A stretch of 64,000 bases of DNA from Volutella citrinella (Eukaryota > Ascomycota > Sordariomycetes > Hypocreales > Nectriaceae), in assembly GCA_034401135.1 (NCBI GenBank), contig JAWZSP010000008.1, forward strand, positions 1,550,001 through 1,614,000, given 5' to 3'. Below the pieces are notes generated by a model. It was not told the DNA's origin. It saw only the letters and a program-made list of their open reading frames with translations, and searched no databases. Numbering within the stretch: the first letter of the stretch is position 1; each line of letters begins with the position of its first letter. This document shows, one piece after another, positions 32,686-45,512 of this stretch. The translations under genes were made by a program, and so were the position numbers.

Positions 32686-33473
32686 TGTGGGACCTGGTAG
32701 ATGTTGATCCAAACTCTGAAAATGAATCTTATCACAAGGAAACGAGAAATCAATTATGGATAAAATCTGCCAATGTCATTTTATAGACGGCTATTTGCGC
32801 TGGCCTAGACAACATGAGGCTTTTGAGGATCTGGCTATCATCGGCCTGTCGGGTATATATCCATCTCGATTCATGTAGAGGTTGGTGTGGGGATGGCTGG
32901 ATCCGACGGAGTGGGTAACGTGGAGTCAGTTCATGTGTACCCAGCCCTTATCTGAGACGTGCCATATGTTTGCTCCTGGAAGAAAGGCCTACTTCGGCCT
33001 GGTATATCTACCTACTTATCTAGGCGACATCTTGAGGTGGTGCAGTTGGCGTGGTCAAAGAGAAAGTTGAGACAGCTTTGAGTGGCTCCTTCTCCGGTTA
33101 CACCCACCAACCGGAATCGCGTGTCGGATACACCCTGGGCTACATCCGGACCGCTCTAGATTGAACTTTAACAATGTTGTTCTCACGCGCCACCAACTTG
33201 GCGGCAATGTCTTCTCGACGGCTTTCGACCGCCAGGACTCTCTCAACCGAGATAACCCAAGTGGCCATGGTCCCTCCGCACCGTTACGTGTGTTCCCTTA
33301 TCTCTGAGGGTGGCTAGGATAGGCCTGGTGGAAGGCTGTTTTCTGGTGTACTTAAAGCACCTGCCTCTCCCTTCGAATTCCCAAGCATCAATTTTCCATG
33401 CCTAGTTAATCTGGGGCATTATCGTTTGTCACTTGTCAGGATCGATCTCATCGTCGCACCCCCGCACCCCACA
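32686..33473. promoter_or_regulatory. shared divergent promoter of the amine oxidase and MFS transporter genes
   Basis: 788 bp between the two start codons. A palindromic TATATA-type element is at 32853-32860. CGG triplets that could serve Zn(II)2Cys6 proteins occur at 32842 and 32850 (CGG-N5-CGG), and at 33125 with CCG at 33146. These are too common in GC-rich DNA to prove regulation by the nearby factor. Confidence 0.4.
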
Positions 33474-35327
33474 ATGCCTTCCGTTGAACGGTCCGATGAC
33501 CCAGCCTGGCCCCCGGGTACAGTGCAGCTGAAGAGTGAGACTACCTTACCGCAACCCAGCCCTTGTGCAACGACATTGGTTCCCGGCTAACTGAATGGTT
33601 CAGATGAAGATGATCTGCAGGAGACCATCTTGCAGCCCCAACCGTCTAGAGATCCCAACGACCCGCTCGTCAGTTCAGACAGCCAACCCTAGATGTTGAA
33701 GGAGAAGCTGATGAACCACAGAATTGGACAATTGGGCTGAAATATCTGAACTTCGGTCTCGCGGCTTTCTACTCAATGATGGTCTTCTCCTTGTAGGTTT
33801 CTGCAACACTGTTGGATAGGGCAATTCGTTAACTTATAGACAGGCTTGATGCCGCCACTCCGACATGGGCCCCGATGAACAAGCAGCTGGGTTTCAGCTT
33901 TGACATGTTGAACAACAGCTACGCCGCTGGTTGTAGCGCCCTGGCACTCGGTGCTGTAGTCCTGATACCCTTTGCGCTCAAATACGGCCGACGTCCTCTA
34001 TACCTCGTCAGCTCTGCAGTGCAGTTTGGAGTCTGCATCTGGTCTGCTAGAATGCAAAACGTGGTGGACTTGATGATGGTCAACGTTCTGAGCTGCCTAT
34101 TTGGAGCTCTCTCCGAGGTCATCGTGCAGATGACAGTGGCCGACGTCTTCTTTGTCAACCAGAGGGGAACTATGAACAGTCTGTTCTTCTGGTCCACTCG
34201 TATCGGCTCGTCGCTTGCACCCTTGGCCGCTGGATATGTTACCGTCGACCAGGGCTGGCGCTGGGTCTGGTGGTGGATCGCAATCTTTTTCGGGCTCCTT
34301 CTGATTGCTTTCTTCTTTGGATACGAGGAAACCAAGTTCACTTTAGCCTCGGATGGGGTTGCTGTGAATGAAGAAGAGACAACCAAAGAGGTCGATCGCT
34401 CCAAAAAGGACCCTGAAATGGCCAAGGTTGCTACGAGTAACAGTTCGCGCCCAAAACTCACCGCGCCTTGCCCAGATCTTTCTATCCCTCGAAAGACGTA
34501 TGCAGAACGCCTCCGGATTTTTACGTCATCACCGGGATCCCTCAGTTCATTCTTCCGCCACACCTACCAGCCGTTTCAAATACTCTTCTTGGTGCCTGGC
34601 GTCTTCTACATGGCCCTCGTCTACGGATGCATGATGGTAACGTCCAATGTCATGGCCACAACGCTATCCAACTTCATGACCAAGCCGCCTTACAACTTCA
34701 CCCCTGACAAGATTGGGCTGATGAAGCTGGCGCCGTTCATTGGAGCGTCTACCGGGACCCTTGTTTGTGGTCCACTGAGTGACTGGTCTATCGTCTATCT
34801 TGCGAAAAGAAACAAGGGCATCTACGAGCCTGAGATGCGGCTCTGGGTCATGGCGGCCTTTGCTCCGCTTGTGCCCATTGGAATGGTCGTATTTGGAGTC
34901 GGACTGAACAACGGTTGGCACTGGTCCATTCTGGCAATTGGATACGGCCTCTCCAACATTGGAACTGCCGCGGGTGGCTCTATTGCTCTGACCTACATCA
35001 CAGATGCGTACAACGAGGTAAGAACTACCCCACATTCTGTTTCCTTGGGTTCATTTGGTTCTGACCGATTGGTCTTAGATTGTTGGTGATGCCATGGTAG
35101 GCGTCACATTTATTCGCAACATCTGCAGCACCATGTTCATCTTCGCACTCCCAGCATGGATCGAAAGGGTGGGACTACAAAACGTCTTCATTACTATCGG
35201 CGTCATCCTCTCCGCCATCTTTTTCGGTTCCGGCATCTTCATTGCATACGGAAAGTCTTTCAGGTATCGATGTCGAAAGTCGTACTACCATTTTGCTGAA
35301 CGCCAATTTGAGTCGCGGCCTCTGTAG
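33474..35327 (+). CDS. MFS transporter (DHA1-like, HOL1/caf5 type)
   Basis: Five exons: 33474-33534, 33604-33668, 33722-33792, 33844-35017 and 35079-35327, encoding 539 aa. The N-terminal motif WPPGTVQL...DPNDPLNW is typical of this fungal branch and is assembled only when introns 1 and 2 are removed. Hydrophobic segments begin at NFGLAAFYSMMVFSL, and the loop after helix 2 reads ALKYGRRPLYL, the DRxGRR-like signature of the superfamily. A charged central loop separates the two halves. The second half has FMTKPPYNFTPDKIGLMKLAPFIG and CGPLSDW. It likely exports or imports small amines or drugs; the substrate is not predictable. It shares a promoter with the amine oxidase and is followed by a Zn(II)2Cys6 regulator, which suggests uptake of the oxidase's substrate. 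Confidence 0.88.
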
Positions 35328-35720
35328 TTGTGACTTTGATGGTCGTAAGTATGGTCAAGGTTCAACATTTAAGCTTTGGTAGCGGGAAAACGTTCCATTG
35401 TTACATTCGCAAGGTATTCTCATTGCTTTCATGCAACAATGTGGACTGGATATCTACCAATAGTAAATAAATGAAGTTAAGATGCCTGTAATTAAGTATT
35501 ATCATCTGGGTGTGCCTTCAATTTCCACGCCGTGGGTTGCATGAGATGTCTAATGAGATGTCTGATGATGAGATATCTGATGAGAAGGCAAATGTGGCAC
35601 ACTTGGTGGACCTTCACGTGCTCCCCCGCATTATTAGCGCCCGATAAGGAGCCAGAAGGTCGGTGCTCAAATCTGGATTTCGGTTCTTCTTCAGTTTCAT
35701 AAGTTCCCCCCAGCACCATC
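35328..35720. other. intergenic between MFS and regulator genes with a short tandem repeat
   Basis: Contains three copies of GAGATRTCT at 35543, 35555 and 35570, about 140-180 bp before the regulator's start codon. No gene. Confidence 0.6.
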
Positions 35721-38094
35721 ATGCTTCAACATCATCGCCCGAGGCGTACACCGCGCACCCCTGTGCCAACGCGTGCGCGCATTAGAACACAGGCGGCTTG
35801 TGTCAGCTGCAAAGACAAGAAATTGAAGGTAAATTTTGCACTCTTGTGACCTTCAACACCCAAACTTATGCTCTGCTACCAGTGCGACGATCATGTGCCG
35901 TCTTGCGTCAATTGTGAACGTCTCGGGATTGGTAGGTGCAAGAGTTGATGAGTTGCAAAGCATGAGCTGGGCTGATTCATCTCTATTGTTAATTCAGCTT
36001 GTTTGGTCGAGGACCATTCCACAAAACGCAAGGTTCCAAGGAATTACTTGGAGATACTTGAAGACCGCATCGCAGTGTTGGAAGGCCTCTTGAAACAGCA
36101 GCAGGATCAGCCAAACCATACCCAAACTATCAATGAAGCCGACTCCAGCAGCTTGGCCCACACCGGCAGTACCGGAGACACTGGTGCCACAAAGAACCAA
36201 GAGAACAGTGAAGAAGCAGGTGATTTGGTCTCCAGGGCGGGAGTTTTGACGCTCCACGCTAATGGAGCCGAGCCACGTTACCTTGGTTCTTCATCAATAT
36301 TTTCCTTCTCAAGGGTGATCCATGCCTGTGTTCGCCAGCTAGTGCCAGAAAGGGCCCCCGGAGACTTTGCCTCAGTTTTGGAAGAAGATCCGTCCACTGC
36401 TTCGCCGTGTCGATTGCCACGCCGCGAAGTTGCGTTAGCACTTGGCACCGCATTCTTCGAGAATGTTCATTTGCAATATCCTTTTCTGCATGAGCCTTCA
36501 TTCAGAAAGTGGGAGGAATCTGCCCTTGAACTTGGCACTGAAGCCCCTCCGTCTGCGCTATTCTTTGTCAACATGGTAAGGAAGAACTTCTCTCCAGTCT
36601 TTCAAGCAACCTTCACTTAACCTTCTGTTTCTTTAGGTTTATTCTGTTGGCGCTCTCCTTCAAGCCAACACAGGATCTCTTGCCCAGGTAAGCTAGCTAA
36701 GTAATGGACCAACACATCCTTGATTCTGTCAAGTGTTGATATGCTCACGGTGCTCTCAGCAATTCTATGCCTCGGCCATGTTATACATCGATCATGTTCT
36801 TGCCAACAAGAACCTCGAGTCTATCCAAGCACTGTTATGCTGCGCAATGTATTCCCTTCGGTCCTCAGTAGGGCCATCTGTCTGGTGTGTGCCCGTAACG
36901 AAAGTCGTTCTCTTCATAGTCGCTAATAGGATATCGAATAGGAATCTTTCAGGTCTTGCATTGCGCCGATGTATCGAACTTGGTTACCACCGCAATGTTC
37001 GCAAAATCAATGTAGCTTCCGGTCCACTACAGTCAGAAATGCGAAAGCGGGTATTTTGGTGTGCATATCAGATCGATTGCGCGTCGTCTGTGAATGCAGG
37101 CCTTCCTCTCAGTCTCCCCGTCAAGGAAGTTGACGTCAAAGTGCGAACTTTAGATATCCCCCCTAGATCCTATCTTACTCACGGTTGTGTACCACAGTTC
37201 CCGTTAGATATTGACGATATATCAATATCTGATACAGGTGTACATGGGGCACCTCGAGATCTAACTAATGATGAGCCTGTAACCACCATGTCACATGCTC
37301 TACATCAGTTTAATATTCGATGCCTTTCTGCTCGGATTTATGCATCGCTCTACGCCAATGGATCAAGTATGCAGATTGAACAAGAGGGTTACCAGGCCCA
37401 ACTGCAGTTGTTGCGCTCAGAGCTTGAACAGTGGATGGCCTCAACGCCGCCAGAGCCTCGTAGACGCGGCCCGAAGCTCTGCGTATTTGGAAGCACGGAG
37501 GACTACAAAATCACGTACCAGGAAACAATCCTTCTGCTTTACCGAGGCCAGTTGATCAGTCAAGAAGATGTGAAGGAAGAGGTTATACTTGAGTGTATGC
37601 AGGCTGCCAGCGACATCTGCTATTCATGTAAACGCCTTTACCTTGGAACGCACATCAACTATACTTGGGGGACTCTGCATGTTCTGTTTCTCGCCGGCTT
37701 GACATATCTACACTGTCTCTGGAGCTCTGCAAGCCTAAGGAAGACGTTGAGATTTGACAATGTGAGCAATTTTCTCAGCAATTGCACTATGCTTTTGGCC
37801 ATCATGGCAGAACGGTGGCCAGGTGCGGGGCCATACCGGGACCTATTTGATGCTTTGGCATCTCGTACTACGGCAATGGTGGTGGAAGAAAACGAGCAAG
37901 AGGGGCTGGACGCTCAACGAATGCCAGACCCATCCGGCATGTCAAATGTGAACGAGGAGGACTTGGCTCAGTGGATGATGCAGATATCTGATATTCACAT
38001 GCCTGATGCCTTTGGCGGCCTATTAAATAGCTTGATCGAAGACATTGGGCCAGAACTATTGGAGTTTGACGATGGTGCTTGGGCATTTACCTGA
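35721..38094 (+). CDS. Zn(II)2Cys6 transcription factor with fungal-specific TF domain
   Basis: Seven inferred exons: 35721-35828, 35883-35931, 35998-36575, 36637-36687, 36760-36884, 36942-37140 and 37198-38094, encoding 668 aa. The binuclear cluster uses Cys27, 30, 37, 44, 47 and 54 (CX2CX6CX6CX2CX6C) and is cut by the first two introns. A linker and coiled coil (NYLEILEDRIAVLEGLLKQQQ) for dimerisation follow. The middle-homology domain has FLHEPSF, GALLQAN, LSGLALRRCIELGYHR and RVFWCAYQID. The introns at 36885-36941 and 37141-37197 are both 57 nt and stop-free; they are inferred because removal restores WNLSGLALR and VKFPLDIDD. The protein ends acidic, as activators often do. Its place beside the transporter and oxidase suggests it controls them. 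Confidence 0.87.
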
Positions 38095-41000
38095 GGTAGT
38101 TTAGCCATATCGCATGGAAGTCACTAAATATTGCAGTTATTCTGCTCCGTGACCAACTTTTAGCAAGTCTATGTTGTTGAGTTGGTGTTGATACAGGGCG
38201 CGACCGAGATTAGACGGCAACCTCTGAGGCTTCATACTTGGCCAAGGGCGCGACCAAGGCAACCATTTGACGATGTGCCAACTAAAAAGCGTTGTTTCTG
38301 ATAAGAAGCGGAGTATCACATCGCTCAATCGCCGTTGTGTGGCCTCGTTCAACCGCCTAGTGCCATTTCATCTCATTCTCCGGCCATCGTCGAGTTCCAA
38401 CGCCTGGGGTCAACAGGCCCCAGCCAACCAGGTAGCCATGGCGAAAGGTAGCCAATTAATAGAACCACGACGGAATGAATAGAAGCGAGCGAGTAAGAGT
38501 ATTGGTGTTTGCATGATTTGACTGTTTTAGACCACGGAGGCATCGGTCCAATCTGGAAGCGCCATGTCCTTCCAAGCCCTTGGTAGAAGACAGCGATGAA
38601 ACACTGATGCCAAGCAGATCAATTACACCGGAAAGCACAGGTCACCTATTTACGACAGCCCTCGAAGCATCCTCATAACTGGTTTCATCTGAGTAGCGGT
38701 ATTATCCATGGGAGAACCGAGTCTAGGTCAACCCAAGTACTGGGGAATGAGGCTGGGTCATCGAAACACCATCAGTCTGGCTCCAGATTTAGCCAGTGGC
38801 AAAGTGCATACTCGCCAACGTTACCCAAAGTGCACGTCTTTGAAAGTAAAAATTCCCAATCAGCGACGGACCAGCTGCGGCCATGTTACATTGAGCACAC
38901 TTCTGCAGCATTTTGCCGGCGCTGGGAAATTGCATCGCATGCACTTCGCACGTTCAGTGAGCTATAGGGTGGGCAGGGCTTGAGACCAATATTGCACTCG
39001 CAAAACAAACAACACCCAAGCCACGAAACACTTGACAGGATCGAGCCCCAGCCATGTTTCTCAATTTTGCTTCTGGGGTGGGGTAGCAGTCGACATCGGT
39101 TCTATTTCGCTCGTGCACGGAACTGTAGCAGCGGCTTCACCTTCGGGGCAAAGCAATACGAGTCGAGATGCCTCGTGTTTGTGTTTCAGCTACTCCGTAG
39201 ACAACCATTGGGACGAGTGGGCCGGAGCTTCGTCGTCTCAACCCCCCCGGGCAGTCAATGCAGGGTGTTTGGCGACGAATATGTGACTCCACCTTGCAAC
39301 CAATGGTGTGAGGTTGGTCGTGTAAGTGGGAGGGAGGATGAGGCGTTCCTAAGCCACGGCTCCTACACCGCTGGCCAGGTATGCTGTGCGCGGATTTTGA
39401 AGGAGCCTGCGGAACTTCAAACTTCGGGTTTTGCCCCTTACATGAATTGCCGGACCCCCAGCCTGCGTTGTCATAATGGCCTGTCGCGGAGGCGCGTAAA
39501 TGCCAACGTCGCGGGCTGCAAGGCACATCGGGGATATTGGTATCAAACACTGCAAGGAGGTGCACGTAGTAGGCATTACACAGCATCACGATCATTCATC
39601 TCATGCGCGTCGACAGCCACTGTTTCACACAGATCCAGCAAGGGCCTGCTTTGATCAGCATGGCGTTGTGCAACCTGAGAGTTCGGCGCATGGCCGCATA
39701 ACGGGCGGCTTGAAGGCGAGGAAGCCCACGAACCGATACAAGTAACTCTGGAGAGTAACAACACCAAATCCAAATGAGGCGAATCAATCAATCCTCCTGC
39801 AACGTGGAGAGAGGGTGTTCTTTGCCCAGAATCCGGCAGTCAAACGGACAGGCAGCCTGATAACGAAAATGAGTCAGGGGCGCACTGGTTGTCAGAGACG
39901 CAGCCAAGCAGAATCCGGCCCGCCACGGCGTGGCGCCACCAACAGGGAGGACCAGCCGCTCGGCGTTGTCTATCCGGCATTAGACGCGATTTCACCCACC
40001 TCGAACAGAGGAGATATTGCCGGTGACTGCCAAAAAGGGCCGCTGCCTCGGGGCAACGTCTGGGAGCATCAAAGCGTACGTCAACAGGTGGGTTGGCAGG
40101 TCCATCAGTGGGCTCGGCGAGTGGGGCGGCCACAGGATCGTGGGGAAACGCCGAGCAGCAGATAGGGGCCAGGGGAGCCCATCGCCATGTGTGTGGGAAT
40201 TAATTCCGGTCCTGTCAGGAGGGGCTTTTTTCCGGCTGGGAACGGCGGGCCCAAATGTAACGAGGGGCAAAAGCACGGCCTGAGAGTCGTGTCTCTGCTT
40301 ATTTAGGAAACGGGATGGACGGACGCCCGCTTATTTCCATATCGCCGGTGCCTGGCATTCAATCTCGGGGTCCAGTAAAAACAATGGCGTGGGTTTGATC
40401 ATCGACTAGTGTTTTGGATTGAGATTCCCCAGGGCCAGAGGCCGGCCGTGGTTCGATGATGCTGCTTGCGTTCTGAAACTCTGGGTTGTGATGATGATCT
40501 GGGCGGGCTGGGCGAGCTGCGCTGTGGGACAACAGCAACTGGCGGGCGATGGGAGGGGTTGAGGGGCCAATATGAAGGCGATATTGATTACCGTCACAGA
40601 ATCCTTCTGGCGTCAGGGTCGGAAACAGCATGATGAGTGATGCGGTGCTCGAAAATGCGAGACGGCGCACCAGGCGGCTGGTCCCCGCCACCTGGAGGGG
40701 TTCATCACATCCGTCACAGAAGCATTCCAGCCTCAGACGCGGCCGGGGGGGTCGGCAAGCCCTGCGGGAAGTTCTGTGAAACAGGCAATCAATCCGAGCA
40801 GAATAAGGCTACAATTATGGTTGATGTATCCGTCTGCAAGCTGTCCGTGGCTGCTCAGCTAGACAGACGGACTATCTGGGCGGGCGCATTGGTGAAGCTT
40901 ACGAACGGACGAATCTTGTAAGCCGAGTAGGACTCGTCAATGCTGAACTTGCAGGGGGTTTGTTCACTGACACGGCCAACGAGTCGAGAAGGAAGTCGCA

Positions 41001-44000
41001 GGACCCGTCAGCCCCCTCCTCCAGGACCCAAGGTCGCAAGCGGCAACCATGTGCAAGGGTGCAAGGATGAGACCCCAGGTGCCGCAAGTGCAGCAACGAG
41101 AGGGGGCGGGAGGCTGCACGATTCGCAGTCACAAGAGCCACACCCCAAGAGGCCCTTGAAGCGCGAGGCATTCCCGCCGCCTCGATTGGCACCTGACGAA
41201 GCGGCATGAGGCGTCCTGTCGGGGCAAAGCTCGCCCACCCCTTTCAAGAAATGGCCGATAGTGGCACGATAGCCCTTCGGCAGCCGGTGGTGCTAACCCA
41301 GGAGGGAGTGTCAAGCAAGAGATGGTATAATTTTAGAAGCCGCGTTGCTTTCGTAGCTCCTTGACGAGTGTGGAAAAAAAAAGAAAACCCTTGCCTAGCC
41401 ATTGCTGGGAGGCTCGAGTAGTGTTGTGGGAGCAGCTAAGTCAAGTCGGGCGGCCTGAACCTGAGGGCGCTCGTGATGGCGAGTCAAGTGGGAAAAGGTC
41501 GCTTTGAGGGAGAGTTGAGTCGGTGGGGTCGGTCAAAGACCTAAAGAACTCGCGAATGCTACTTTGTCGTTGCTGCTCGTATGCAGAGGAATGAGGAGGG
41601 ACGACGTATGACGTCTCACCGACCCTGCGACTGTGCACAGTCGGTCGGGTCGGGGTGGAGTATTTGGAGGGGGACTCGTATGGAGTCGACTGTCACTGTT
41701 AGCAGGGAGGTAGACAGGCACCGGGATCCATGACCCCTGCGACGGAGTGAGGAGGCGAGGAGATCATAGAGGGTCGATGATATGGGATATGACGGTGATA
41801 GCAAGCATCCGATGTGGGATCACAGAGGAGGCGTCGTCGTGAACCACGTGCGGCAACTGCTAGCCTGTGCAACATTGCTCCATGCGTCAAAAGGAACCGC
41901 GTGACACTTGATCCTTCGCCTCGATCCATCCCGTGGCTGTCGCCTCCGCAACAAAGGCCGATTTGGGGAAGCTTTCGGCCCAGTCAGCGCGAGACCTCAA
42001 AGAATACCCTGGCCAATGTCATCTCTGCAGCACCATGCAGGATTTCTGACCACGGCGGCGCAAAGCACCTAGAATCGCCAAAGGGTTGTGCCGGCTGGCC
42101 AGGAGACGGAGGAGGGCCCAACCCGTATATCCATTGGCGCTGTCGAGATTCTGGACGCCAACTCCTGGGGGCCACTTGGCCCCAATCTCGCCTCTCTAAA
42201 CTATGCGAGCCCGCCATCTCCACCACCTCGTAAATAAATAAAAAATCAACAACCTTGGGACATTCATTAGCCTGCAAGCGGAAATAGCCTCTCGGCCGAA
42301 GGAAAGGCGCGAGTCTGGCGAAATGGCCGCGGGTGCGATCATGAGTCGATCCGCTCTTACACCGGCAACGCCTGCCGAACAACGCTGCCATATCGGGACA
42401 AGGGCCGGCTGACAAAGAGTCTCGCGACCAGGGCAGGCGGGTGAATACGATGTCGATGGCATGTCTGATGACTGGTACTGGTAGCGCGTAGCAGCACCCC
42501 ATGCTCGCTGGGCGCCTTTGACGGCAATTCGGCGGCCGTAGCGTCGTTTCTGCCCGCTATCCTCCGCCGTCGTCGACTCAACCAGCTTGCACGCCGGCAC
42601 TGGGCGAGTGAAATGCGGCGAGGGAGCTATTACCGGCGGCGCTATCGCTCGTGTTCCTGGTGGTCCTGGTCCGCAGACCCTGACGCTTGTGATGCGACTC
42701 ATCTCATGCGAGTGGTATTATTTCGCTCTGGTTCTGGAATCTGGACGCCCTGTCAATATCCACTCCAGATATTAGTGAGGGCAACGACGTAATTGCTCTC
42801 CATCTCCATCAGCTCCATCCGATCGATTCTTCCACGGTCCGCTCGCTGGAGGCGGATGGCTGGGATGCCCTGCCAAATTCCACAGAGCCACACGGGCCTA
42901 GGAGTGGTTCATCTGACATCTGCTGCGGCCAACAGCCCAGCAGCACGGATCAAGAGCCCAGCAGAGGCCCTGGGAGGCGCACTGGATTGTGCATGAACAT
43001 TGGACACGGACGGGGACGAGGGCCTGGAGAGCCCTGGAACCCTCGAGCACAACGAGCAGCGGCGTTGCCCGATATGGGGTGGTGCGGGCGGGGAGACGCA
43101 GGGATGGCTTGCGTCGCGGCTTGGAGGCACGCCCAACAACTGGGCATTTTCTGCCCTCATTGGAGCTGGTACGCTGCTAGGCTGTCTGAATTCGCAGGTT
43201 GGCCAGTGTCTGGAAGCCTCCTCTCGATAGCGTAGCTCTAGGCGCTCAGCTCTTTTGCCCTGAACTATTGGGCTGTGTCAAACTCATGCATGCCTCTGGG
43301 CGGCCGCGCAAGCCTGGTCTTCTGGCTCTCCGTTAATTATGCCATTGCCATCTCGTATCTCCTATCGGCTACACCATTCCAATGCCGGGTTCCTGGGCAG
43401 ACTCATCTCATCCCATGCTTTCGGGCGGGAATCGGGATTTGTTGCACAATACAAACAATGCCCATCCGTGAACAATGGGCGATCATGTTGTGGGTTGCCG
43501 TTTGCTGTTTTGGTCTGTGCTGAGACGATGGAGGTAGGGTTTGGATGTCTCATGCCATGCTGAGTGCATTCCAGTCCGAGGCCGACGTCCATGTTGCTGG
43601 GCCTGCACAAGTCAACAAAACCTCAGATCATGATGCCCTCCATCCACCCCTGGTGGATGCGAAACGAATGGCTCCCTCCTCCCACACTCAGTGTACTGTA
43701 ATTACGGGGTACCCATCTAGAACGAGACGAGAAGAGCCTGGGAAGGAGCGCGGCGAGAGGTTGGGAGGATACAGAAGTCGGCAGACGATCACCAGGAACT
43801 GTGACCTTCTGGTTGGTGTTGCTGGGTGATCTGGGTGATCTGTGGTCCAGTGTGCAGATGGCCCGGCAGGGTCCCCTCCTTCCTCTGTTGGTTGTGGTGT
43901 GTGGGGCAGGGACTTCCGAGGGGCGTCGTCATCAGGACAGGCAGTCGGGGCAAGGGCTCGCGGAAACCCAGCCATCTTCACAACTCCCCCATGAGAGGTC

Positions 44001-45512
44001 TGCTAAGTACGCAGTAAACTACTCATGGCGCGAGAATAGGTGCTGAGCTACTCACTCTATTTTAGGTGCTATTCCATGAGTCTATCGCCGCCTCGTGTTC
44101 CAAGCAGAAGCTGTCCCGGGGCCAAGCTTGAGCGGGAATAGACGGGCTCTGAAAACCCCATCGGAGCGTCATGGCCCGTCGGGCAAGCCGGTGACCAGAC
44201 TGCCCATGCGCAGCAATCAACGGCGCTAGGTGGCAGGCGACGTCAGTGATGGAGAAATACGGGCGATCTCGAGCTCCGGTAGAGTCACGCTGCAAGTTGA
44301 CAATTCCGAACTGGGGCGGGGGACCCTTTTTCGTTCTGTGACCGAATGATCGGGCGACCACCAGCTGCAATAAGCTCATGGTTGCTAATGTTATGCTATG
44401 CACCTCAATGTATGGAGGTGGCATTTGTCAGTGATGGGTGGATGCAGTCAGTTCCGTTATCGATGCATCGTCAGCACTTGTCGGGCGCCATTGGCATGCC
44501 ATTTGCTGTCTGACAAGCCACGGCCGCCACAGGCTCACAGGGCTGGGACGACGTCTCACTCTCTGGGCCAGCTGTAGCCTGTGGGCGGCCTGTAGGCTGC
44601 CTTGGAGCCCCTGCCAGTGGGCTTTGGGCTATGGGTTATGCGAGAGTGGCGATGGGAATGAGGGCAGCTTTGCGGGAGTGGTGGCTCCGGTCTCAGCCGC
44701 CTCCTCGTGTTGCACGCCTACAAGTTGCAACGCCGTCTGACAGCGCCGCAGAGGGAGCAAAATACAGGGTTTTCCTGAAAGGGTAGCGTTTGTCTCACCA
44801 GCACCTTCGACCATGATTGTTCGCTGTGACGGCGATCCAAGACAGTCGCAAGACACGACGAGACCTACATGACAAGAGCAAGACGGCGCTGGGAGGATAG
44901 CTCGCCATGGGCGGCGACCTGAGGCTCTGGATAATACGAGCTGGCACCCTCCCTAGACCCTAGGCTGCCCGCTAAGTGCTCGAGCTTGCTTAGTGCGCTA
45001 GCTTTCAGAGGCTTCTTGCCTAGTCCGTCAATGAGCGACAGGGGCCCCCGGCCGATGGGCGCACGGGGTTCAGGGGCCCGAGCCGCCATCTCGACTCACA
45101 CGCCCCCCCGAAGCGCAGAACAGCACCTTGGCACCACACCAAGGGACGCCGTCCGAGGGACGCCCCCCCAGGCTAAGGGTCCAAGAAGCAGCCCAAGGGC
45201 CGCCGAGGCGTTGTTGCCCTGGCCGCCATGATCAGCCCCCAGCCCAGCCCATCTGTCGCCTCCGATCTGGTCCTCGCCAACCATCTATAATAAACCGAGC
45301 CTCCCTCCCTCTTCTCCAGTCGACCTCTTCTTGCTATCCCTCGCTATCCAAGCATTCCGTTTCCATTCCGTGGCTGTCATCTCTCGCTCGACATCGCCCT
45401 TCCTCACTTACACACCCTCGCTCCACTTCCCAAGCGATAAGCAAGGAAACGTTTATATCACCACCTCATCTTCGCCTTCACACACCAATACACCATCCCT
45501 CAGATTTCAGCA
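38095..45512. other. 7.4-kb gene-free stretch
   Basis: No ORF on either strand looks like protein. No transposase, tRNA, rRNA or long repeat was seen. Two imperfect copies of CCGTCACAGAA with about 20 bp of weaker similarity start at 40591 and 40711. Toward the right end the plus strand becomes C/T-rich and has a TATA element, so the last few hundred bases are promoter and leader of the following gene. Confidence 0.55.
45286..45294 (+). promoter_or_regulatory. TATA box of the Crh-type transglycosidase gene
   Basis: TATAATAAA, followed by a strongly pyrimidine-rich leader of about 190 nt up to the ATG at 45513. This arrangement is typical of highly expressed fungal genes. Confidence 0.5.

Noticed and set aside
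32842..33148. CGG/CCG triplets as binding sites of the neighbouring Zn2Cys6 protein
   Set aside because: Such triplets are frequent in this GC-rich genome. Spacing and orientation are not repeated, so they cannot be tied to this factor.
33604..33721. Apparent frameshift near the N-terminus of the MFS gene
   Set aside because: A normal intron (33669-33721, GTCAGT...CACAG) restores DPNDPL-NW, so no disruption is needed.
40591..40736. Pair of CCGTCACAGAA-containing imperfect repeats 120 bp apart
   Set aside because: Only two copies with weak similarity beyond 11 bases; not enough to call an element.
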